NCBI GenBank assembly: GCA_038257535.1
Contig: JBBSJE010000103.1
Coordinates: forward strand, 1 to 19,927
Length of the DNA: 19,927 nt
From: JAGTJU01 sp038257535
Lineage (GTDB): Bacteria > Myxococcota_A > Polyangia > Fen-1088
Direction: 5' to 3'
The notes under the pieces are model-generated. The model was not told where the DNA came from, ran no database searches, and was given only the letters and a program-made list of their open reading frames with translations. Below, piece by piece: positions 15,794 through 19,927 of this stretch (its first letter is position 1; each line of letters opens with the position of its first letter). The position numbers and the translations under genes are program-made.

Positions 15794-16309
15794 CTATCGC
15801 AGCAACATCACGGCCGCCAAGAGGACCACGGCCGCAACGGAAACGACAATCCACGTGCGCTTCATCGACGCCGTTGCAGCGTCTGACTCGTCTGCCTGCA
15901 CCACTGGGACTGCCGCCGGGCGATCTTCAAGCATCACCACAACCAAGCCTCTTTCGGTGAAGAGAGCCTGCATCGAGGCCACCAGGCCTGCATACTCCTT
16001 TTCGTCTATCAACCCCGCCTTGCCGAAGCGTGCGCTCAAGATGCCTTGCGTGCGATTGTAGGTGTTGATTTCGGCCTTTTTATCAACGGTGTTGACGTGG
16101 CCAATCACAATGGTGGCGCCGCCTTGTTGTGCCACCAGCTTGATGTGCTGAAGCGCCTGCTTGCCGCCTTCCGTAGATTCGCCCTCCGGTGCTGACAGTT
16201 CGGCCAAATGCCCGCTGGACAGCCTGTGTTTGTTGCCCACCAGAAACTTGAAATAGTCCGCCAAGCCCACCGCTTGCGCCGCGATCAATGTCCGTTGCAT
16301 CTCTGCCAT
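15794..16309 (-). CDS. Tail-anchored membrane protein of unknown function
   Basis: I use ATG 16309, which has AGAGG about 9 nt upstream. The open frame continues to a TTG at 16456, but that extension is Lys/Arg-rich and looks spurious. The 171-residue product is soluble-looking for most of its length, with alternating helices and strands (MAEMQRTLIAAQAVGLADYF, GKQALQHIKLVAQQGGATIVIG, GLVASMQALFTERGLVVVML). A short acidic linker follows, and it ends in one hydrophobic helix after MKRTW (IVVSVAAVVLLAAVMLL) with a single Arg at the C-terminus. That is the layout of a tail-anchored protein with a cytoplasmic domain. I do not recognise the family. It lies 202 bp upstream of the TPR/PEGA paralogues, in the same direction. 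Confidence 0.7.
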   Translation of the reverse strand: MAEMQRTLIAAQAVGLADYFKFLVGNKHRLSSGHLAELSAPEGESTEGGKQALQHIKLVAQQGGATIVIGHVNTVDKKAEINTYNRTQGILSARFGKAGLIDEKEYAGLVASMQALFTERGLVVVMLEDRPAAVPVVQADESDAATASMKRTWIVVSVAAVVLLAAVMLLR

Positions 16310-16481
16310 TGCAAAACGCCTCTTTGTGATGCAGCGACACTTGGACTCAATTTCTTGAGTGCGACTAGGCCCAGCAAGCCCCTGGCGTGCGACTGTAGGG
16401 GCCCCGCTTTTCAGCCTTCGGAGAGTCTTACCCTTTGGCGGTTTGGGCCGGGCCAAGGTTAGCGCGACAAGTCAACGACGG

Positions 16482-16527
16482 CGCATCTCATTTGATGCGT
16501 GAAACATCAGCCATGGCATCTTGATGC
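16482..16527. promoter_or_regulatory. Two GCATC/GATGC inverted repeats before vapB-like gene, candidate operator
   Basis: CGCATC (16482-16487) pairs with GATGCG (16494-16499) across 6 nt. GCATC (16516-16520) pairs with GATGC (16523-16527) across 2 nt. They share the same half-site and lie 22-67 bp upstream of the antitoxin start, where VapB-type ribbon-helix-helix proteins usually bind to repress their own operon. Binding is inferred from position and symmetry only. Confidence 0.4.
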
Positions 16528-16548
16528 ATTGGCTGCCATTATAGGAGT

Positions 16549-16821
16549 GTGCGAACGACTGTGGACATCGACCCTGTGGCGCTTGAGCGCGCGAAGCTTC
16601 TTGCTCAGCGAGAAAGCAGGACGCTCGGATCCGTCATCTCTGAGGCGGTCACAGCGTACGTAACGAGGGAGCCCCCTCTTCAGGCAGAACCGCCTTTCGA
16701 GCTCATCGTGCGTGGGCGGCCCGGCGCACGATTTCCATCGGCCGTCGAGATAGCGCAGGCCCAAGAAGACGAGGACCTCGAATCGTTGCGTATACCGAGA
16801 TCGCGACATGCTGATTCCTGA
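16549..16821 (+). CDS. vapB: Ribbon-helix-helix antitoxin, VapB type
   Basis: The 90-residue product begins MRTTVDIDPVALERAKLLAQ, followed by RESRTLGSVISEAV, the strand-helix-helix pattern of small RHH antitoxins. The N-terminal strand binds operator DNA, and the disordered C-terminal half (REPPLQAEPPFELIVRGRPG) would wrap the toxin. GTG 16549 is chosen because it preserves the DNA-binding strand. GGAG lies only 1 nt upstream, so initiation may be weak or leaderless, and GTG 16561 has better spacing but would lose part of that strand. It overlaps the PIN toxin gene by 14 bp, the usual coupled arrangement. Two inverted repeats upstream may be its operator. Confidence 0.8.
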   Translation: MRTTVDIDPVALERAKLLAQRESRTLGSVISEAVTAYVTREPPLQAEPPFELIVRGRPGARFPSAVEIAQAQEDEDLESLRIPRSRHADS

Positions 16822-17239
16822 CGTCAACGTGCTCATCTACGCGCATAGAGTGGAGTCCCCGGAACACGATCGATACGCGGACTGGTTGAACCGCCTTGCC
16901 CGAGGTCCAGAGCCGTTTGCTTTGTCGGACTTGGGAGCCAGCGGGTTCGTTAGGATCGTGACGAATCCGAAGATTTGGGAAGTGCCCACGGACACCTCCG
17001 ACGCCATCGCCTTCATTGATCGTTTGCGCTCCCGTTACAACGCCCGCCCGATCACCCACGGCCCAACCAGTTGGAAAATTTTTGCCGACCTTTGCACACA
17101 AGCCAAGGCCCGCGGCAAAATCGTAGCCGATGCCTACCACGCGGCACTAGCCATCGAGCACGGCTGCGAGTTCGTGACATGCGATGGGGATTTCGCCAGA
17201 TTCGCAGGACTGCGTCATCGCCATCCCCTAAGCATGTAA
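16808..17239 (+). CDS. vapC: PIN-domain toxin, VapC type
   Basis: The 143-residue PIN-domain protein has the acidic cluster of VapC ribonucleases: Asp5 (MLIPDVNVLIYAHR), Asp108 (IVADAYHAALAIEHG), and Asp126 and Asp128 (FVTCDGDFARF). These residues hold Mg2+ or Mn2+ for RNA cleavage, typically of tRNA or the sarcin-ricin loop. The position where close relatives usually carry Glu (LSELVLSGFVRI) is Asp41 here (LSDLGASGFVRI), a conservative change that may alter activity. It overlaps the antitoxin gene by 14 bp. Length and order are typical of a type II module. Targets are unknown. Confidence 0.86.
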   Translation: MLIPDVNVLIYAHRVESPEHDRYADWLNRLARGPEPFALSDLGASGFVRIVTNPKIWEVPTDTSDAIAFIDRLRSRYNARPITHGPTSWKIFADLCTQAKARGKIVADAYHAALAIEHGCEFVTCDGDFARFAGLRHRHPLSM

Positions 17240-17297
17240 GCCTCTGGCTGTCGTATATATGCCCCGCGGCGATGCCTGGGTAAGTGATAAAACCAGC

Positions 17298-17516
17298 ATG
17301 ACAAAGAAGAAGCAACCAGTGTCCGGCGGCATGACGGTGCGCGCCTACCCAGTCCTCTGTCGCGCGGTTGAAGAAGGCGTGGCGTACGGTTGGCGACGTG
17401 CTCACAAACACACCGACACGCCGGACGAAGAGACTATCCAAGACCAGATCATCACAGCTGTGCTTAATGAGGTCTGCGAATGGTTTGAGTTCAGTGACGC
17501 CGACGCAGACCAGTGA
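17298..17516 (+). CDS. Small conserved-looking protein of unknown function
   Basis: The 72-residue product starts at ATG 17298 (MTKKKQPVSGGMTVRAYPVL). An ATG at 17259 is in frame, but its extra residues look like leader sequence. The core reads RAVEEGVAYGWRRAHKHTDTP, then DEETIQDQIITAVLNEVCEWFEF, and ends in an acidic tail. The pattern suggests a compact helical cytoplasmic protein. I know no function. Similar short proteins with the GWRRAHKHTD pattern seem familiar, but I cannot name a family with confidence. It lies 58 bp downstream of the toxin gene and is followed by a hairpin, and recA is convergent. Confidence 0.65.
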   Translation: MTKKKQPVSGGMTVRAYPVLCRAVEEGVAYGWRRAHKHTDTPDEETIQDQIITAVLNEVCEWFEFSDADADQ

Positions 17517-17589
17517 CCACTCGCTTCGAGAGGGCCGGCGCCGACATCACGCCCGATCCCACTCGTGCTTTCAAAATCAACGTGACAAC

Positions 17590-17616
17590 GGCGCCAACGC
17601 TAGGTGCGCTGGCGCC
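17590..17616. terminator. Terminator between convergent genes (small ORF and recA)
   Basis: GGCGCCA (17590-17596) and TGGCGCC (17610-17616) form a 7-bp stem, with CGC/GCG able to extend it inside. On the plus strand it is followed by ATTTTGTT. It lies between the stop of the small protein gene and the recA stop at 17626, so it probably serves both directions. Confidence 0.6.
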
Positions 17617-17625
17617 ATTTTGTTC

Positions 17626-18678
17626 CTACGCCGAAGCCATCACAGCCGTCTCGCCTTTGGCCATGGGCACAGCCATCGGCCCCATGCGCTCATCGGCTGG
17701 CTTCTGCATCAACGCTTCGCGGATCGCAGTCATCACAGCGGGATTGGCCAGCAGATGCTCGCGCGACTTTTCGCGCCCCTGCCCCAAGCGTTCGCCCTTC
17801 CACGAGTAAAACGCGCCCGCTTTGTCCACCACACCCGCTGCAGATCCCAGATCAAGCAATTCCCCCGCTTGATCCACGCCAGCCCCATACATGATGTCGA
17901 AGGTGGCTTCGCGGAATGGGGGCGCCACTTTGTTTTTAACCACTTTGACTTTGGCCTTGGTTCCCATGACCACGTCGCCATCTTTCAACACCCCCACCTT
18001 GCGAATGTCTAAACGCACGCTGCTGTAGAACTTCAGCGCGTTGCCACCCGTGGTTGTCTCAGGGTTGCCAAACACAACGCCAATCTTCTGTCGAAGCTGA
18101 TTTATGAACACCACGGTTGTGTTAGCGCGCGCCGTGGCTGCCGTAAGTTTGCGCAAGGCTTGGCTCATAAGCCGCGCTTGCAAACCCATGTGCGCGTCGC
18201 CCATCTCGCCTTCGATCTCCGCGCGCGGCACCAAGGCCGCCACGCTGTCGACCACGATGAGATCAACGGCCCCCGTGGCCACCAAACGGTCAACAATCTC
18301 AAGCGCTTGTTCACCACAATCAGGCTGAGACACCAGCAACTCTTCCACCTTCACACCCAAACGCTTGGCGTAGCCAATGTCAAGCGCGTGTTCAGCATCG
18401 ATGAAAGCGCACACGCCGCCTAGCTTCTGTGCTTGCGCGATCGCCTGCAACGTCACCGTGGTTTTGCCTGATGATTCAGGCCCGTAGATCTCCACCACCC
18501 GCCCCCGCGGCAGACCACCCACCCCCAATGCCAGATCCAGGCCCATAGATCCCGTTGGGATCACGCCAATTTCAGGCACTTCGCCCTCACCCAAGGCCAT
18601 GATGGCCCCCTTCCCAAACTGCTTCTCAATGGATGATAGTGCGGCTGCAATCGCTTTGAATTTTTCTTTGATGCTCAT
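17626..18678 (-). CDS. recA: RecA recombinase
   Basis: The 350-residue product matches RecA in length. Walker A is GPESSGKTT at residues 66-74, the same position as in E. coli RecA. Walker B lies in LIVVDSVAALVPRAEIEGEMGD, followed by loop 1. The loop 2 region and signature are INQLRQKIGVVFGNPETTTGGNALKFYSSVR. RecA forms ATP-dependent filaments on single-stranded DNA for strand exchange and triggers LexA self-cleavage. ATG 18678 is preferred over the upstream frame start at 18717, because GGGAG lies about 8 nt before it and MSIKEKFKAIAAALSSIEKQ is the normal N-terminus. No LexA box could be recognised upstream. The C-terminal end is not strongly acidic, unlike E. coli RecA. Confidence 0.97.
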   Translation of the reverse strand: MSIKEKFKAIAAALSSIEKQFGKGAIMALGEGEVPEIGVIPTGSMGLDLALGVGGLPRGRVVEIYGPESSGKTTVTLQAIAQAQKLGGVCAFIDAEHALDIGYAKRLGVKVEELLVSQPDCGEQALEIVDRLVATGAVDLIVVDSVAALVPRAEIEGEMGDAHMGLQARLMSQALRKLTAATARANTTVVFINQLRQKIGVVFGNPETTTGGNALKFYSSVRLDIRKVGVLKDGDVVMGTKAKVKVVKNKVAPPFREATFDIMYGAGVDQAGELLDLGSAAGVVDKAGAFYSWKGERLGQGREKSREHLLANPAVMTAIREALMQKPADERMGPMAVPMAKGETAVMASA

Positions 18679-18885
18679 GTGATTCTCCCTTCCTGTTTGC
18701 TTATCCGCACGCCGCAAAAAGAGTTGCTAAGTTTTTTCGCCATCCTGGAAAGGTGCGGTACGCCCAGGATCACGACGCCTCGACCGCCGCATCAACACAG
18801 CGCACAGCTCGCGTTCGGGCCCCCCAACGGCGAGAGCCCCGCGAATCGCATGAAACGCACATGCCGGCTGGACGCCCTTGATCGC

Positions 18886-19377
18886 TTACGAATCCGCAAA
18901 AACGAAATCGAGTGACGTTCCAATAGCGGCGCGCTCGATCCACCGAGCTATCGCTGCCTCGTCGGCAGCCTCGATGCGCCTGCGCATATCAGGAGAAACC
19001 GTCCCAAACTTCGCGTGCAGCATCCTTAACAAGACGATGGTCTCGCCTTCGAGCTTGCCTTCAAGCTTGCCCTCAAGCTTGCCTTTGGCGATGAGTTGTT
19101 CAGCGGTTGTCATGGCGATGTCCTTGATGGCTGGCGCGTGAGTGGCGATCGCGTCGTGGATGCGTTCGGGGGGCTGGTCGTTGGTTGAATAAAGATAGCT
19201 CAGAAACGAAACGAGGGCATCGTGCCCCTGTGGGCTGCTGCGCAACCCTGCCAAGGTTTGCGCCCAAAACGGCAGTGAAATGAGCCACTTATCGCCGTTT
19301 CTCGCGTCTCGCAGCAACCAGGCCGCAGTCCAGCCACTTTGACTGTGGTGCAGAACCACAGGCAAGACGATGGGCAA
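18886..19377 (-). pseudogene. N-terminally truncated Rpn-family (PD-(D/E)XK) remnant, copy 1
   Basis: The frame begins right after TAA (19390-19392) and reads DDETLPIVLPVVLHHSQSGW, then QGHDALVSFLSYLYSTNDQPPERI, MTTAEQLIAKGKLEG repeats, and ETIVLLRMLHAKFGTVSPDM to a C-terminal DUF4351-like segment. LPVVLHH plus the KLEG coiled tract are marks of the Rpn/YhgA-like recombination-promoting nuclease (putative transposase) family, normally about 280-350 residues with the nuclease motifs upstream of LPVVLHH. Those motifs are absent here. The residues after SGWTAAWLLRDARNG also look shortened relative to the family, so an internal deletion is likely. The only possible start, TTG 19377, is unconvincing. 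Its 3' part is duplicated in copy 2 at 19499-19927. I call it a truncated remnant. Confidence 0.65.
19045..19080. repeat. 12-bp minisatellite, 3 units, in copy 1
   Basis: Three contiguous 12-bp units of the form GCCTTCAAGCTT (plus strand) lie here. Read on the minus strand each encodes Lys-Leu-Glu-Gly. Three matches the short state of the ten-unit array in copy 2. Confidence 0.85.
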
Positions 19378-19498
19378 GGTTTCATCGTCTTACAGGCCTG
19401 CCAACCGAAAAGTCCAAACGCAAGGAGCCGCCCGTCAGCTTCGCGCTCGAAACGGCGGGAGAACTAACCTAACATCCTACCTCGACGCCTTTGATCGC

Positions 19499-19927
19499 TT
19501 ACGAATCCGCGAAAACGAAATCGAGGGAGGTGCCAATCGCGGCGCGCTCGATCCACCTGGCTATCGCCGGCTCGTCGGCAGCCTCAATGCGCCTGCGCGT
19601 GTCAGAAGAAACCGTCCCGAACTTTGCTTGCAACACTCTCAACAAGGCGATGGTCTCGCCTTCAAGCTTGCCCTCAAGCTTGCCTTCAAGCTTGCCTTCT
19701 AGCTTGCCTTCTAGCTTGCCTTCTAGCTTGCCTTCTAGCTTGCCTTCTAGCTTGCCTTCTAGCCTGCCTTCAAGCTTGCCTTTAGCGATAAGTTGCTCGG
19801 CGGTTGTCATGGCGATGTCCTTGATGGCTGGCGCGTGAGTGGCGATCGCGTCGTGGATGCGTTCGGGGGGCTGGTCGTTGGTTGAATAAAGATAGCTCAG
19901 AAACGAAACGAGGGCATCGTGCCCCTG
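19499..19927 (-). CDS. Rpn-family protein 3' part (copy 2), continues beyond the window
   Basis: The frame is open from the right window edge to TAA at 19499-19501, giving 142 visible residues: QGHDALVSFLSYLYSTNDQP, an IATHAPAIKDIAMTTAEQL stretch, a long KLEG repeat, then ETIALLRVLQAKFGTVSSDT and FVFADS. The internal ATG at 19810 is not the true start, because homology continues upstream of it. The 3' ~160 bp is about 87% identical to copy 1 by hand alignment, while the 128 bp at 19800-19927 is identical to 19103-19230. The KLEG array has ten units instead of three. The N-terminal nuclease part lies outside the window, so whether this copy is intact cannot be judged. It is probably the parent of the duplication. 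Confidence 0.75.
   Translation of the reverse strand, partial: QGHDALVSFLSYLYSTNDQPPERIHDAIATHAPAIKDIAMTTAEQLIAKGKLEGRLEGKLEGKLEGKLEGKLEGKLEGKLEGKLEGKLEGETIALLRVLQAKFGTVSSDTRRRIEAADEPAIARWIERAAIGTSLDFVFADS
19658..19777. repeat. 12-bp minisatellite, 10 units, in copy 2
   Basis: Ten contiguous 12-bp units encode KLEG (one RLEG) on the minus strand, forming a predicted charged heptad-free helical or coiled stretch. From the left, units 1-3 and 10 carry AAGCTT or CAAGCTT forms. Units 4-9 carry the TAGCTT or TAGCCT variant (Leu codon CTA instead of CTT on the minus strand). The block of like variants suggests that this inner stretch was the most recently amplified. Confidence 0.9.

Noticed and set aside
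18679..18885. Search for a LexA/SOS box upstream of recA
   Set aside because: No CTG-N-CAG, TTAC-N-GTAA or other convincing palindrome was seen near the recA start.
19658..19777. Regular short repeats considered as a CRISPR array
   Set aside because: The 12-bp units are contiguous without spacers and encode KLEG in frame, so this is a coding minisatellite.
1..19927. tRNA, rRNA and insertion-sequence signatures
   Set aside because: No T-loop-like GGTTCGAATCC sequence with a matching acceptor stem, no rRNA core, and no transposase with terminal inverted repeats was found by eye. A covariance-model search would be needed to exclude short RNAs.

Overview
The window looks like a chromosomal stretch from a member of the Myxococcota, probably Polyangia-like. 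The reasons are the secreted lipoproteins with long Gly/Ser linkers, a triple-module Cys-rich lipoprotein ending in a DUF1566-type domain, paired TPR/PEGA membrane proteins, and high-GC coding bias around ordinary RecA, AroA and cold-shock genes. This assignment rests on gene content and style, not on a marker-gene comparison.

Layout. Bases 1-277 hold the 3' end of a group II truncated haemoglobin, followed at 509-1639 by a secreted peptidoglycan-binding protein with a Gly/Thr/Ser repeat tail. A minus-strand housekeeping block covers 1711-5169. In transcription order it has a cold-shock protein with its own terminator, a membrane-anchored TPR-like protein, EPSP synthase (AroA), and a secreted trypsin-like protease. 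From 5170 to 5934 I see no intact gene, only a relic of a GlcD-type FAD oxidase.

The plus-strand block 5935-10883 encodes a membrane hybrid histidine kinase, an L,D-transpeptidase gene that is readable only across three frames, an exported protein that overlaps its 3' end by ATGA, and an SMP-30/gluconolactonase-like lipoprotein. The kinase, transpeptidase and exported protein are tightly packed and may be co-transcribed.

The minus-strand block 11282-16309 is a cell-envelope or secreted set of mostly unknown function. It contains a tail-anchored protein, a decayed TPR/PEGA paralogue, an intact TPR/PEGA membrane protein, the Cys-rich lipoprotein and a small stand-alone DUF1566 protein. Next come a VapBC-type toxin-antitoxin pair (16549-17239), a small conserved-looking protein, and recA on the minus strand.

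The right edge (18886-19927) holds two tandem minus-strand copies of an Rpn-family (PD-(D/E)XK nuclease/putative transposase) 3' region. They differ by seven units of a 12-bp KLEG-encoding minisatellite, and their identity is uneven: one end is identical over about 128 bp and the other is only about 87% identical. The left copy lacks its N-terminus and is probably a remnant.

No rRNA, tRNA, CRISPR array, insertion sequence or origin was recognised. The signals most worth a second look are the tandem Rpn copies with their minisatellite, the compensated double frameshift in the L,D-transpeptidase gene, and the Cys-rich lipoprotein/PEGA cluster. I did not find a clearly novel multi-gene system.
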